Shown here: piece by piece, positions 10,798 to 20,512 of the stretch
Layout of the letters: each line of letters begins with the position of its first letter
How positions within the stretch are numbered: the stretch's first letter is position 1
From: Salinimonas lutimaris
GTDB taxonomy: Bacteria; Pseudomonadota; Gammaproteobacteria; Enterobacterales; Alteromonadaceae
Reading direction: 5' to 3'
Assembly (NCBI RefSeq): GCF_005222225.1
Contig: NZ_CP036536.1
Coordinates: 2,318,001 to 2,382,000 of the forward strand
Length of the DNA: 64,000 nt
Made by a program: the position numbers and the translations under genes
The notes under the pieces: generated by a model
The model's database searches: none
The model's input: the letters and a program-made list of their open reading frames with translations, nothing else
What the model was told of the DNA's origin: nothing

Positions 10798-11618
10798 ATC
10801 AGCCACAGATGATGGTGTTTACTGATATGGATGGGACGCTGCTTGACCACCATACCTATAGTTTTGACGCGGCCAAACCCACACTGGCGGCCCTTCATCA
10901 GCGGCATGTACCGGTGATCCCCACCACCAGCAAAACCTTTGCAGAAATGCTGGTATTGCGGGAGCAAATCGGGCTGACTGGCGCATTTATCGTCGAAAAC
11001 GGCGCGGCAGCCTACATTCCGCATGGCTTTTTTGACCAGAAACCAGCCGGCACGGTGTGGCAGGACGGTTTCTGGTGCAAATCGTTTATTTCCGGCAAAA
11101 ACTACTGGCTTAAATTGCTGGAAAAGATTAAACCAGAATTTGCCGGTGAATTTGCTCATTTTTCGCAAATGTCGGTGACCGACATTATGGATGCCACCGG
11201 TCTGGACGAGCCATCCGCCAAACTGGCTGCACAGCGTCAGTTTGGTGAGCCGGTACTGTGGCAGTCATCCGAAGAACGCAAACAGGCTTTTATGCAGGAT
11301 GTGATAAACCGGGGCGGTTATCCGCTGGAAGGCGGACGGTTTATTCATATCTCCGGCGACTGTAATAAAGGCGCGGCCCTGCAGTGGCTAACTGAAGAAT
11401 ATCAGCGCCAGACCGGCACTCCCTGTCAGTCCGTGGCGCTGGGCGACGGTAAAAACGATATTGCCATGCTGGAAGCGGCGGATATTGCCGTACGAATTGC
11501 CTCGCCCAGCCATGCTCCCCCCGAATTACAAAAAGAAGAACAGGTTTACACCAGTACCCAACTCGGCCCAGAAGGCTGGAATGAAATATTAACAAAATTG
11601 CTTTCATTGCATGATTAG
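10794..11618 (+). CDS. HAD-superfamily mannosyl/glucosyl-3-phosphoglycerate phosphatase
   Basis: HAD class IIB phosphatase of the MPGP/YedP family. The nucleophile motif is FTDMDGTLLD at about residues 9-18, the TSK motif near 46, and the metal-binding GDGKNDIAMLE near 220. Family members remove phosphate from mannosyl- or glucosyl-3-phosphoglycerate. Directly downstream is a GT81 synthase that would make its substrate, so the likely substrate here is glucosyl-3-phosphoglycerate (GpgP-like role). Start overlaps the kinase gene (ATGA). Confidence 0.85.
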   Translation: MNQPQMMVFTDMDGTLLDHHTYSFDAAKPTLAALHQRHVPVIPTTSKTFAEMLVLREQIGLTGAFIVENGAAAYIPHGFFDQKPAGTVWQDGFWCKSFISGKNYWLKLLEKIKPEFAGEFAHFSQMSVTDIMDATGLDEPSAKLAAQRQFGEPVLWQSSEERKQAFMQDVINRGGYPLEGGRFIHISGDCNKGAALQWLTEEYQRQTGTPCQSVALGDGKNDIAMLEAADIAVRIASPSHAPPELQKEEQVYTSTQLGPEGWNEILTKLLSLHD

Positions 11619-11626
11619 GAGGACAC

Positions 11627-12850
11627 ATGGCCGATTTTTACCAAAATGGTGTGGTCACAACTTTACATAACCTGGCAAACCGCCCGACCGAAGAATTAGA
11701 AGCAGAGCTTTTACGATTTTCTCAAAAGCGCCCGATGGCGCTGATACTGCCTTCTTTGTATTCGGAGCTGGAAGGCGAAGCCCTGCCCCATATTCTTGAT
11801 GAGCTGACCAACGTACCCTACCTGTCAGAAATTGTGATTGGGCTGGACAGATCCACCAAGGAACAGTACCAGCATGCGCTGAAGTTTTTCGGCCGCCTGC
11901 CCCAGCACCACCGGGTTCTGTGGAACGATGGCCCGCGTCTTAAAGCCATTGATGAGGAACTGACCGAGCTGGGTCTGGCCCCGAAAGAATTGGGCAAAGG
12001 CCGGAATGTCTGGTACTGCATGGGCTATATTCTGGCCTCAAACCGCGCTGAGTCTGTTGCTCTGCACGACTGCGATATTCTGACCTATAACCGTGATCTG
12101 CTGGCCCGCCTGATTTATCCGGTAGCCAACCCAATGTTCAACTATGAATTCTGTAAGGGTTACTACGCCCGGGTAGCTGACGGCAAAATCAACGGCAGGG
12201 TGTCTCGCTTACTGGTTACGCCATTGCTGCGGGCGCTTAAACGCACTCTGGGCGACAACGAATACCTGGAATTTATGGACAGCTTCCGGTATCCGCTGGC
12301 CGGTGAATTTTCATTTCGCCGGGACGTGCTTAACGACATTCGCATTCCCAGCGACTGGGGACTGGAAATTGGCGTCTTGTCAGAGATGCACCGCAATTAC
12401 TCTCACAACCGGCTGTGTCAGGCAGATATTGCCGAAACCTATGATCATAAACATCAGGATCTTTCACTGAATAATGATCAGGGCGGCCTGTCAAAGATGT
12501 CGATTGATATCACCAAAGCGGTGTTTCGTAAACTGGCCACTCAGGGCACCACATTCAGCACCGAAATGTTTCGCTCAATCAAAGCCACGTATTATCGTAT
12601 TGCGCTGGACTTTGTTGAAACCTATCACAACGATGCATTAATGAATGGCCTGACCCTGGACATTCACCGCGAGGAAAAAGCAGTAGAAATGTTCGCCAGT
12701 AACATCATGAAAGCAGGACAAAGCTTTCTGGATAATCCCATGGAGACGCCTTTTATTCCGAGCTGGAACCGGGTAACCAGCGCTGTACCGGATATTTTAG
12801 ACAGACTGCTTGAAGCAGTAGAAGCCGACACCTCAGAACTACTGGGATAA
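11627..12850 (+). CDS. GT81 glucosyl-3-phosphoglycerate synthase-like glycosyltransferase
   Basis: Glycosyltransferase with a GT-A fold, similar to GpgS-type enzymes that join NDP-glucose and 3-phosphoglycerate. The residues LILPSLYSE and SEIVIGLD mark the nucleotide-binding half. HDCDILTY (about residues 146-153) carries the DxD metal motif, and FCKGYYARV plus PLAGEFSFRRD (near 222-235) are the family acceptor-site blocks. A strong RBS (AGGAGGACAC) precedes the ATG. It lies 8 bp after the phosphatase and 3 bp before the phosphorylase. Length 407 is longer than actinobacterial GpgS. The sugar donor is inferred. Confidence 0.85.
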   Translation: MADFYQNGVVTTLHNLANRPTEELEAELLRFSQKRPMALILPSLYSELEGEALPHILDELTNVPYLSEIVIGLDRSTKEQYQHALKFFGRLPQHHRVLWNDGPRLKAIDEELTELGLAPKELGKGRNVWYCMGYILASNRAESVALHDCDILTYNRDLLARLIYPVANPMFNYEFCKGYYARVADGKINGRVSRLLVTPLLRALKRTLGDNEYLEFMDSFRYPLAGEFSFRRDVLNDIRIPSDWGLEIGVLSEMHRNYSHNRLCQADIAETYDHKHQDLSLNNDQGGLSKMSIDITKAVFRKLATQGTTFSTEMFRSIKATYYRIALDFVETYHNDALMNGLTLDIHREEKAVEMFASNIMKAGQSFLDNPMETPFIPSWNRVTSAVPDILDRLLEAVEADTSELLG

Positions 12851-12853
12851 TTA

Positions 12854-14614
12854 ATGACGACAACGCGCAACCATTTACACGACAAAGTGCTGCATCATCT
12901 GCACAGCATCTATGCCGATGTTGAGCTGGATATGTCAGCCGAATCACTGGCAACCGACCTTATCAATGCCATTGGGTTAACTGATGACAGCGAAATGGTT
13001 GCCCCTCAGGCCCATTGCAATTACTGGAACGAAGAAGATATTGTCATGATCACCTATGGTGACAGTATCACTGATGGGCATGAGCGTCCCCTGTTCACCC
13101 TCAATCGTTTTTTGCAGACCTACTGTAAAAATACGGTCAACAAAGTCCATATTCTGCCGTTTTTTCCGTATAGCTCAGATGACGGTTTTTCCGTTATCGA
13201 CTATTCCAGCGTCAACGAGTCGCTGGGTGACTGGGAAGATATTACCCGTCTGGCAGAAGATTACGGCCTGATGTTTGACTTGGTGGTTAACCACTGTTCA
13301 TCACGCAGCGCCTGGTTTGAAAATTTCATTCGTGGCGAAGGCCCCGGCAGTGATTTCTTTTTCACTGCCAGCCCGGATGATGATTTGTCGATGGTAACCC
13401 GGCCCCGGGTGTCCCCGCTGCTACGGGAAACCCAGACTGAAAACGGCACCAAATATGTGTGGTGCACATTTAGTCATGACCAGGTCGACTTTGATTTTCG
13501 CAACCCCAAAGTCTTACGGGCCTTTATCGAAATCATCCGGCTGTACATTGATAACGGTGCGCGCATTTTCCGGCTTGATGCGGTCGCCTTTTTATGGAAA
13601 ATTGTGGGCACCAGTTGCATCAACCTGGACCAGACCCACGAAGTGATTCGGCTGATGCGCACCCTGATTGAGCATGTCGATCCGAATATCATTATCATTA
13701 CCGAAACCAATATTCCGAACCGGGAAAATCTGACCTATTTTGGTAATGCCAATGAAGCCCACGCGGTATATAACTTTTCACTGCCGCCACTGCTGGTTAA
13801 TACCCTGGTAACCGGTGACTGTCGTTACCTGAAAAGCTGGATGATGAGTATGCCTCCGGCGCAAAACGGTACCACTTACTTCAACTTTATTGCTTCTCAT
13901 GATGGCATTGGGCTGCGTCCGGCAGAAGGCTTGCTGGACGATGAGGAAATATCCACGCTGGTGCATACCATGCAGGGATTTGGCGGTAAGGTTTCCTGGC
14001 GGGCCTCCGCGCATGGCCAGCAAAAGCCTTATGAGATTAATATTGCTTTATTTGATGCCCTGCAGGGTACTACGGCAGGCCCTGATCGCTATCAGGTTGA
14101 CCGTTTTATCTGTGCGCATACCATTATGCTGGGCATGGAGGGAATTCCGGGTATTTATGTGCACAGTTTACTGGGCACATCCAATGACTATGAAAAGGTG
14201 GCCAACACCGGGCAAAACCGTGCCATAAACCGACACCGCTGGGACTTTAGTGAACTGGCCGCGCAGCTGGACAGCCCACACTCCCAGCATCATAAAGTGC
14301 TCACCCGGTTGTCTCAGCTAATCCGGATCCGAAAAGCTCAGCCTGCTTTTCATCCTAACGCCACCCAGTTCACCCTACAACTGGGCAATCAGTTATTTGG
14401 TTACTGGCGCCAGAGCCTGGACAGACGGCAAAGCCTATTCTGTATTTCCAATATCAGTGACCAGGAGCAGTCTATTTTGCTTTCCGATATTAACCTTATT
14501 GGCACTGATACCTGGATTGACCTTATCACCCGGGATGAAATTCACAATACCAATGAGTTTTTAACTCTCAAGCCGTACCAAACGGTCTGGATCAGTAATC
14601 AGGATCCGGTCTAA
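12854..14614 (+). CDS. GH13_18 phosphorylase, probable glucosylglycerate phosphorylase
   Basis: Glycoside hydrolase family 13 sucrose-phosphorylase relative. The nucleophile is in [11 protein letters not shown] (about residues 236-246), the acid/base Glu in ITETNIPN (about 279-286) and the transition-state Asp in [10 protein letters not shown] (about 347). The [10 protein letters not shown]-xxGTxC form, rather than the sucrose-phosphorylase RLDAVGY form, is what glucosylglycerate phosphorylases and E. coli YcjM show. Expected reaction: glucosylglycerate plus phosphate to glucose-1-phosphate plus glycerate. It is the last gene of the operon and a strong terminator follows. Confidence 0.85.
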   Translation: MTTTRNHLHDKVLHHLHSIYADVELDMSAESLATDLINAIGLTDDSEMVAPQAHCNYWNEEDIVMITYGDSITDGHERPLFTLNRFLQTYCKNTVNKVHILPFFPYSSDDGFSVIDYSSVNESLGDWEDITRLAEDYGLMFDLVVNHCSSRSAWFENFIRGEGPGSDFFFTASPDDDLSMVTRPRVSPLLRETQTENGTKYVWCTFSHDQVDFDFRNPKVLRAFIEIIRLYIDNGARIFRLDAVAFLWKIVGTSCINLDQTHEVIRLMRTLIEHVDPNIIIITETNIPNRENLTYFGNANEAHAVYNFSLPPLLVNTLVTGDCRYLKSWMMSMPPAQNGTTYFNFIASHDGIGLRPAEGLLDDEEISTLVHTMQGFGGKVSWRASAHGQQKPYEINIALFDALQGTTAGPDRYQVDRFICAHTIMLGMEGIPGIYVHSLLGTSNDYEKVANTGQNRAINRHRWDFSELAAQLDSPHSQHHKVLTRLSQLIRIRKAQPAFHPNATQFTLQLGNQLFGYWRQSLDRRQSLFCISNISDQEQSILLSDINLIGTDTWIDLITRDEIHNTNEFLTLKPYQTVWISNQDPV

Positions 14615-14620
14615 TCTGCC

Positions 14621-14650
14621 GCGCCGGTCATTCTGACCGGCGCTTTTATT
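14621..14650 (+). terminator. Terminator of the glucosylglycerate operon
   Basis: A perfect 10-bp stem (GCGCCGGTCA / TGACCGGCGC) with a 3-base loop runs into a T-rich tract right after the phosphorylase stop. Confidence 0.85.
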
Positions 14651-14742
14651 CTCTTTCACTGTTTCCTTTCGATTTTGACTGGTCGCCACCGCTGCTTTGC
14701 GCGATAATTCGCTTTTTGATTTTATGAATCAAGGAGTTCGAC

Positions 14743-15978
14743 ATGTCCTCAACAGGCTGGCTGACATTAGCGCAGGCTTTACAACAACTTATTCAGGCAG
14801 CCACGCCGGTGACCCAGACCGAGCAGGTCAGACTGACCGACTGTCTGGGCCGCATTTGTGCGCAGGACATTGTCGCCCCGGTTAGCGTGCCGCCGCAGGA
14901 TGTGTCTGCCATGGACGGGTACGCGATTGGCCTGCCGGTAAGCGCCGGCCAGTCTTATCAGGTTACCCATACTATTCTGGCTGGCAGTGATGTCAGCGGC
15001 CTGTCGCTGGCAGCCGGTGAAGCCGCCCGGATTATGACCGGAGCCAGTATTCTCGCCGGCGCCAGTGCTGTCGTGATGCAGGAAAACACTGAACGCGATG
15101 GTGATACGGTGGTGATCACACAAGCTGCACGCGAACATGAAAATATCCGCGCTGCCGGTAACGACATTACTGCCGGACAAACCGTGATCTCCGCCGGCAC
15201 CCGTCTGAGCGCCAGCCACCTGATGTTACTGGCCTCTCTGGGCATGGCTGATTGTACTGTGTTGCGTCAGCTGAAAGTGGGACTGATAGCCACCGGAGAT
15301 GAAATTATGCCGGCCGGAACACCCTTGCAGCCCGGACAAATTTATAATTCCAATACCGTAGGTGTGCAGGCGCTATTGGCGCCGCTTAATGTAGATGTAC
15401 ACGATTTTGGTATTGCCCGGGATGATAAACAGAGCCTGACCAACACCCTGCTTGAGGCCAGCAGCCAGGTGGATGTGTTAATCAGTACCGGAGGCGTATC
15501 GGTCGGCGAGGCTGACTTTGTTAAGCAGGTCCTTGATGAACACGGTGAAGTCGGCTTTTGGAAGGTCGCCATAAAACCGGGTAAACCGTTTGCTTTTGGT
15601 CAGCTTGGCCAGTGCCTGTTTTGTGGCGTGCCGGGTAACCCGGTTTCTGCATTTGTTACCACCCAACAGCTTGTGATGCCGTTAATTGAGTCGATGCAGG
15701 GGCTCAGTGCTGCGACCCGGCCACTGACCATAAAAGCAGCGCTCAACGGCCAGTTGAAACGCCGTGCCGGACGCCAGGAGTTTTTACGCGCCAGACTCTG
15801 GCAGGCCGACAACGGCGACTGGCAGGTCACGTTACTGGCAAAACAAAGCTCGGGGGTCATGACCACTGTGACTCAGGCCAATGCCTATATTATTGCCGAT
15901 GAAACCTGCACGGCACTGAACGACGGTGACACCGTCACGGTGCAGCCTTTTCACACCCGTGATCACTGGAGCTGTTAA
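14743..15978 (+). CDS. moeA: Molybdopterin molybdenumtransferase MoeA
   Basis: Inserts molybdate into adenylylated molybdopterin in the last step of molybdenum cofactor synthesis. Family blocks are visible in order: PPQDVSAMDGYAI (about residues 48-60), GEAARIMTGA, the MoCF-binding GLIATGDEI and STGGVSVGEADF (about 247-258), and GVPGNPVSAF (about 298). Length 411 matches E. coli. A good RBS (AAGGAG) precedes the ATG at 14743. moaB/mobA-type partners are not adjacent, but MocA and XdhC lie about 3 kb downstream on the other strand. Confidence 0.95.
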   Translation: MSSTGWLTLAQALQQLIQAATPVTQTEQVRLTDCLGRICAQDIVAPVSVPPQDVSAMDGYAIGLPVSAGQSYQVTHTILAGSDVSGLSLAAGEAARIMTGASILAGASAVVMQENTERDGDTVVITQAAREHENIRAAGNDITAGQTVISAGTRLSASHLMLLASLGMADCTVLRQLKVGLIATGDEIMPAGTPLQPGQIYNSNTVGVQALLAPLNVDVHDFGIARDDKQSLTNTLLEASSQVDVLISTGGVSVGEADFVKQVLDEHGEVGFWKVAIKPGKPFAFGQLGQCLFCGVPGNPVSAFVTTQQLVMPLIESMQGLSAATRPLTIKAALNGQLKRRAGRQEFLRARLWQADNGDWQVTLLAKQSSGVMTTVTQANAYIIADETCTALNDGDTVTVQPFHTRDHWSC

Positions 15979-15981
15979 TTC

Positions 15982-17367
15982 GTGGTGGTTGTCTCAAAAC
16001 GTTTTGCCCTTGAAAGTAAACGACTGGTTCAGCTGACCTGGCCTCTGCTGATTGCGCAGTTAACCCAGATGCTGATGGGCGTAGTCGATACCGTTATGGC
16101 TGGCCATTACAATGCGGTCGACATGGCTGCTGTGGCACTGGGCTTTAGTGTCACCATTCCGCTGATGTGCTTTATTCAGGGCCTGGCTCTGGCCCTGCCA
16201 CCGATTATTTCCCGTTATCAGGGCGGCGGTGAGGTTAGTCAGGTTGCTTATGCAGCTCAGCAGGCCGGTTACCTGCTGTTTTTTACCGGCATTGCGATAG
16301 TGGCCCTGTACCCGGCCCTGCCGGCCCTGCTGGCCTTTTTCCCGATGGAAGCCGGCCTGTATGACATTACGCTGGAATATGTGCAGTATGTGCTGTTGTC
16401 CATGCCGGCATTTGCGTTATACCAGTGGCTGAGAAACTATTGTGAAGGCCTGGGCAATACTAAGCCAACGATGATCATTACCGTTATCGGGCTGTTATTT
16501 AACATTGTCGCCAATTACTGCTTTATATATGGCGCCGGGCCACTACCCGAGTTTGGTGGCGCTGGCTGTGGTATTGCCACCGCAATTGTAATCACCGCCA
16601 TGTTTATCAGTACGCTGATTTATACCTGGTGTTCCAGACGCCTGGCCAAATACCATTTGCTGGGGCAATGGCACAAACCGTCTTTGCGCATGATGATCCG
16701 TACGCTTAAGCTCGGCTTTCCGGTTGCCATGACACTGCTATTTGAGGTCACGCTGTTTGCTGTGGTTGCGCTGCTTCTGGCCCCTTTCGGGGCCACCACG
16801 GTAGCGGCGCATCAGGTGGCACTTAACTTTTCCTCATTAATGTTTATGTTTCCGCTGAGCATGGGTATGGCAGTGTCGATTCGGGTGGGTTACCGGGTCG
16901 GGCAGAACAATATGCGTCAGGCCGCCACGGCGGTGAAAAGCGCCATGGTCATTGGTCTTGGGGTAGCCGTGCTGACCGCCAGTTGTACGCTGCTTGCCAG
17001 AGGCCTGATTATCGGGCTGTATACCACCGATACCGCAGTCACCGATGTTGCCAGTGCTCTGTTGATTTATGCCGCGCTGTTTCAGTTTTCTGATGCCATT
17101 CAGGTTATTTCAGCTAACACCCTGCGCGGCTACAAAGACACCACCGCGATGTTTATCATCAGCTTTTTTTCCTACTGGCTGATAGGTCTGCCAACCGGAG
17201 TCATTCTGGGCCGTACCAACTGGCTGACTGATGCGCCAATGGAAGCGGCCGGATTCTGGATTGGTTTTATTGTAGGATTAAGCAGCGCAGCTGTTATGCT
17301 GGGCGCCAGGGTTCTGGTATTACAACGGCGTTTTGCAGCCCACCCGCCCGGTCAGGCAACGGCCTGA
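15982..17367 (+). CDS. MATE-family multidrug/sodium antiporter (NorM-like)
   Basis: Inner-membrane efflux protein with 12 predicted membrane segments. Typical MATE blocks include PLLIAQLTQMLMGVVDTVMAG at the N terminus (residues about 18-39), ALYQWLRNYCEGLGNTKPTM and the internal repeat half beginning near residue 240. It starts with GTG 3 bp after moeA, so it is probably cotranscribed. Substrates cannot be told. A 21-bp tandem duplication spans its stop codon. Confidence 0.9.
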   Translation: MVVVSKRFALESKRLVQLTWPLLIAQLTQMLMGVVDTVMAGHYNAVDMAAVALGFSVTIPLMCFIQGLALALPPIISRYQGGGEVSQVAYAAQQAGYLLFFTGIAIVALYPALPALLAFFPMEAGLYDITLEYVQYVLLSMPAFALYQWLRNYCEGLGNTKPTMIITVIGLLFNIVANYCFIYGAGPLPEFGGAGCGIATAIVITAMFISTLIYTWCSRRLAKYHLLGQWHKPSLRMMIRTLKLGFPVAMTLLFEVTLFAVVALLLAPFGATTVAAHQVALNFSSLMFMFPLSMGMAVSIRVGYRVGQNNMRQAATAVKSAMVIGLGVAVLTASCTLLARGLIIGLYTTDTAVTDVASALLIYAALFQFSDAIQVISANTLRGYKDTTAMFIISFFSYWLIGLPTGVILGRTNWLTDAPMEAAGFWIGFIVGLSSAAVMLGARVLVLQRRFAAHPPGQATA

Positions 17368-17391
17368 TCAGGTCAGGCAACGGCCTGATCA
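17350..17391 (+). repeat. 21-bp tandem duplication across the MATE stop codon
   Basis: Bases 17350-17370 are repeated exactly at 17371-17391, and the first 7 bases begin a third copy at 17392. The stop codon TGA at 17365-17367 lies in the first copy, so the protein is not changed. Confidence 0.95.
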
Positions 17392-17422
17392 GGTCAGGGC
17401 TGCATGTTAAGGGAGTAAATTG

Positions 17423-18034
17423 ATGACCATAGATGTAGCCCAAACCTTTATCTATTTTTTTGCGGTTATCGATCCCATCGGTACCTTACCGGTATTTCTG
17501 GCCGCCGCGGCCGGGCATACCGACGGCGAGCGCCGGCGCATCGCCCTGATTGCGTTTCTGGTCTCTACCGCCATTCTGTTGTTTTTTATTGTGGCCGGTG
17601 AACTCATTTTAAATGCCATGCATATTCCCCTACCGGCGTTTCAGATTGCCGGCGGCATTGTACTGTTTTTGTTTGCCCTGACGATGATCTTTGGTGAAAG
17701 CAAACCTCAGATGGAGGTCAAGCTGGCCAGAAGCCTGAAAGACACGGCGATATATCCGGTTGCCCTGCCCTCCATTGCCAGTCCCGGCGCTATGCTGGCT
17801 GCTGTGCTGTTAACCCGTAATCAGGTATACAGTTTGTGGGAACAGGCGCAAACCGCGCTGGTCATGCTGGTCGTGCTGCTCATCACCTTGCTGGTCATGC
17901 TGGGCGCTAACTTTATTATCCGAATACTGGGTCGTGGGGGGGCGGATATTATCAGCCGGGTAATGGGCCTGATCCTGGCAGCCCTGGCCACTGCCAATAC
18001 GCTGGCAGGAATTACCGATTATTTTTCACTGTGA
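17423..18034 (+). CDS. MarC/YhgN-family inner membrane protein
   Basis: Polytopic membrane protein (203 residues, about six helices) of the MarC/UPF0056 family; YhgN is the closest E. coli type by the opening MTIDVAQTFIYFFAVIDPIGTLPVFLA and PVALPSIASPGAM near residue 113. Function in the family is not established. The ATG at 17423 with GGGAG upstream is preferred to a TTG one codon before. Its 3' end overlaps the convergent rhomboid gene by 16 bp. Confidence 0.88.
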   Translation: MTIDVAQTFIYFFAVIDPIGTLPVFLAAAAGHTDGERRRIALIAFLVSTAILLFFIVAGELILNAMHIPLPAFQIAGGIVLFLFALTMIFGESKPQMEVKLARSLKDTAIYPVALPSIASPGAMLAAVLLTRNQVYSLWEQAQTALVMLVVLLITLLVMLGANFIIRILGRGGADIISRVMGLILAALATANTLAGITDYFSL

Positions 18035-18684
18035 TCATCGGACGTACGCCACAAATCACCGATAACCGGATCTTCTTCATCGGTGTCCTCCCATGCGTAG
18101 CGCTTGACGAGCGGTTTGGGGTCCTGACGACCAAACAATAAAGCGGCCAGCAACCCGCCGAGGCCACCAAAAAAGTGGGCCTCGTAAGAAATCCCCGGTT
18201 CAGTGGGAAAGATAGTCAGTATCATGGTGCCATACATGAAAAAGGCGATCATCATCAGCCCGACAGACCGGGTATCCCGACGCATAATGGCCACCACAAA
18301 TAAATAAAAAAACAAACCATGCGCCACGCCGCTGGCGCCCAGGTGGGTGGAAGCCCGGCCAAACAGCCAGACACCCGCCCCGCTGCACAGCCAGGCCATT
18401 AGCAGTACCTTGCCGCGGGTTCGCGGATACCCGTACAACAGCGCACTGCCTAAGACTATTAATGGTAAGGTATTGTTAAACAGGTGCTCGTAGCCGGAAT
18501 GTACCAGAGGTGCGGTAACAATGCCGTACAACCGGCTGACCTCGCCGGGCACAATGCCCAGCAAGCCCAGCGGTAGTGAAAACAACACGCCGGCAGACTG
18601 AATCACCCACAATAGCATCACGGCCAGTGTACTGACTGTTACAGCCTGCTGCATTGAATAATGACCTGTGCCCGGTGTTGTCAT
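18019..18684 (-). CDS. Rhomboid-family intramembrane serine protease
   Basis: Membrane protease with six predicted helices. The catalytic Ser118 is in LGASGVAHG and the catalytic His170 in YEAHFFGGLGG. The family helix-2 HSGYEHLFNN block (about residues 62-71) carries the conserved HxxxN. The C-terminal tail is acidic and cytosolic (about residues 186-221). It is downstream of MocA on the same strand with about 120 bp between them. Substrate unknown. It differs from the rhombosortase elsewhere in this window. Confidence 0.88.
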   Translation of the reverse strand: MTTPGTGHYSMQQAVTVSTLAVMLLWVIQSAGVLFSLPLGLLGIVPGEVSRLYGIVTAPLVHSGYEHLFNNTLPLIVLGSALLYGYPRTRGKVLLMAWLCSGAGVWLFGRASTHLGASGVAHGLFFYLFVVAIMRRDTRSVGLMMIAFFMYGTMILTIFPTEPGISYEAHFFGGLGGLLAALLFGRQDPKPLVKRYAWEDTDEEDPVIGDLWRTSDDHSEK

Positions 18685-18804
18685 GCGGTTTCCTGATAGC
18701 CCTCACCCACAGCCATGACTTATACCTGTCAGCAAGTCATCACAGCCTTTGTAAGTGATATGTGGCGGGCCGGGCGTTTTTTCAATCACGCATGCCCGGC
18801 GGGT

Positions 18805-19407
18805 TTAGTCAGCCAGTTTGGGCAGTGTATCTGGCGTATCCAAATCATAGGCTGCCTGAGGGTGACGCACTACCTGACATTTTTCAGGTTCACTGGCCAG
18901 AATATCTCGAATCAGCTTGCCGGCGCCTTTGTCGCCAGACAGGGCTTTCAGCTGTGGCCAGTAATGCCTCGGGAAAATTGCCGGCGCGGTGGCGTTACCC
19001 TCCCAGCCGCTGGCAATAACCGCATCTGGCGAGCCGGCAGCAGCATAATGCAGTGCCACCATGCTGGCAGTGGTAATTAAGGGTAAGTCTGCCAGCATGA
19101 TCAACAAATGACTAACGCTGTCATCCTGTTCAAAATGCTCAACAGCACGATGAATACTACTGCTCATGCCATCCTGCCACTGCGCGTTGTAGGTCAGCAT
19201 AACCTCATGACTGAAAGGCTGACTGACCAAATCGTCGTGATAGGCTCCGCTGACAATAAGCAGCGGGATGGGCGATAGCGGCATACACTGCTGAACCGTG
19301 CGCGCTATCAGGGTCTGCCCCCCCGGTAGCTGACACAATAATTTATTACTGCCAAACCGCCGGGCCTGCCCGGCAGCAAGAATGGCTACGCCGAGACTGA
19401 TTGCCAT
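18805..19407 (-). CDS. MocA/MobA-like molybdenum cofactor nucleotidyltransferase
   Basis: NTP-transferase fold protein that would add CMP (or GMP) to molybdopterin. The N terminus has AILAAGQARRFGSNKLL (about residues 8-24), the LAAGxSxRxG...K nucleotide-binding motif, and MLADLPLIT near residue 102 with the metal-binding Asp. Its start overlaps the end of the XdhC gene by 22 bp. With XdhC next to it, a MocA-type cytidylyltransferase for xanthine-oxidase-family enzymes is the best guess. The last residues before the stop run to about nt 18805. Confidence 0.87.
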   Translation of the reverse strand: MAISLGVAILAAGQARRFGSNKLLCQLPGGQTLIARTVQQCMPLSPIPLLIVSGAYHDDLVSQPFSHEVMLTYNAQWQDGMSSSIHRAVEHFEQDDSVSHLLIMLADLPLITTASMVALHYAAAGSPDAVIASGWEGNATAPAIFPRHYWPQLKALSGDKGAGKLIRDILASEPEKCQVVRHPQAAYDLDTPDTLPKLAD

Positions 19408-20369
19408 GAGTGAGAGTTTATCCGGTAAGGTTTATTAAACAGCGCCGCATGAGCCTGCGCCAGCATGGATAATGCAATAGATTCAGGCAGGTCACCACCA
19501 ATATCAAACCCGGCCGGAGATTGCAGCGCAAGCGGTAGATCCTTGCTACTGAGCCCCGCTTCAGTAAACACCCGTGAAGTGCGGTGATCCGGCCCCAGCA
19601 GAGCCAGATAGCCTAACCGTGCAGGCCGGTGCTGGCTTATCGCCTTTAATGCTTCTCCATCCAGGCCAATCTGATGGTGCATGACAATGATAGCATCAGC
19701 CTGATCCAGCACTCCATGACCGGCCAGTTCCGATAGCGGTAAATCATGGGTCTGGGCGCAGGCAAAGTCAGCGGCACGGGCGTAGCGGGCCCGCGGATCA
19801 GACACCGTGACCTGCCAGCCGATGCGATCAGCCAGCTCTGCCAGCGGAATGGCATCCACCCCGCCACCCAGAATAAGCAGGCTTTTACGTGGGGTAAGCT
19901 TATGACTGTACCAGCGCTGCGAATCATCAACCGGCCCCAGCTGACATCGTGCTTCGGGCGAGCCCAGCCAGTGGTGATATTCTACCGCCTGCTGCTGCTT
20001 CAGTGCATCGAGTACTGCGGGAAGCTGCAGATAGTGATTGTCGGCAGTCACCGGCTGCAGCAGCAAAGTCACCTCACCGCCACAGCCAATCCCCAGACGC
20101 CAGGCGACATCACCTTCATCCTGCATATCGTAGGTTACTGTCCGGCTATTGCCGGTCATCCAGCATTTACGCGCCTGATGGAATAAGTCGCTTTCCAGAC
20201 AGCCGCCGCTGACCACGCCAAACTGGCCGCCATCTTCGTTAAATAACATCATGGCTCCGGCTTTACGATAAGACGAGCCGCGGGTCTGAGTAATCGTAGC
20301 AAGTAACCAGCGTCCATCATCCTTGTGCGCTATCCAGTGTTCCAGAATATGATAAAGATGATGTTTCAT
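19386..20369 (-). CDS. XdhC-family molybdenum cofactor maturation protein
   Basis: XdhC/CoxI-type chaperone that binds molybdenum cofactor and helps sulfurate it for insertion into xanthine-oxidase-family enzymes. The N-terminal XdhC/CoxI domain has ATITQTRGSSYRKAGAMML and VVSGGCLESDL (about residues 24-60), and LGIGCGGEV near 92. A Rossmann domain follows with LLILGGGVDAIPLAELA near residue 165. It precedes MocA and follows the VWA/MoxR pair on the same strand, a cox/xdh accessory layout. Confidence 0.9.
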   Translation of the reverse strand: MKHHLYHILEHWIAHKDDGRWLLATITQTRGSSYRKAGAMMLFNEDGGQFGVVSGGCLESDLFHQARKCWMTGNSRTVTYDMQDEGDVAWRLGIGCGGEVTLLLQPVTADNHYLQLPAVLDALKQQQAVEYHHWLGSPEARCQLGPVDDSQRWYSHKLTPRKSLLILGGGVDAIPLAELADRIGWQVTVSDPRARYARAADFACAQTHDLPLSELAGHGVLDQADAIIVMHHQIGLDGEALKAISQHRPARLGYLALLGPDHRTSRVFTEAGLSSKDLPLALQSPAGFDIGGDLPESIALSMLAQAHAALFNKPYRINSHSWQSVSA

Positions 20370-20512
20370 CAGCCACCCGTTTTATTTGTTGCAGTATGTC
20401 ATTCGTTATTACTACGCAGGCACACTGCGCTTAGTTCGCTACAGTGTACCTAACCGGCGTAATACTCTCTACCGGTTACTACAAAGTGACCGGCCCCGAT
20501 TTCAGGCAACAA

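Noticed and set aside
18715-19080. 121-codon plus-strand ORF opposite the MocA gene
   Set aside because: It is antisense to a clear MocA/MobA-like gene and has no domain; treated as a shadow.
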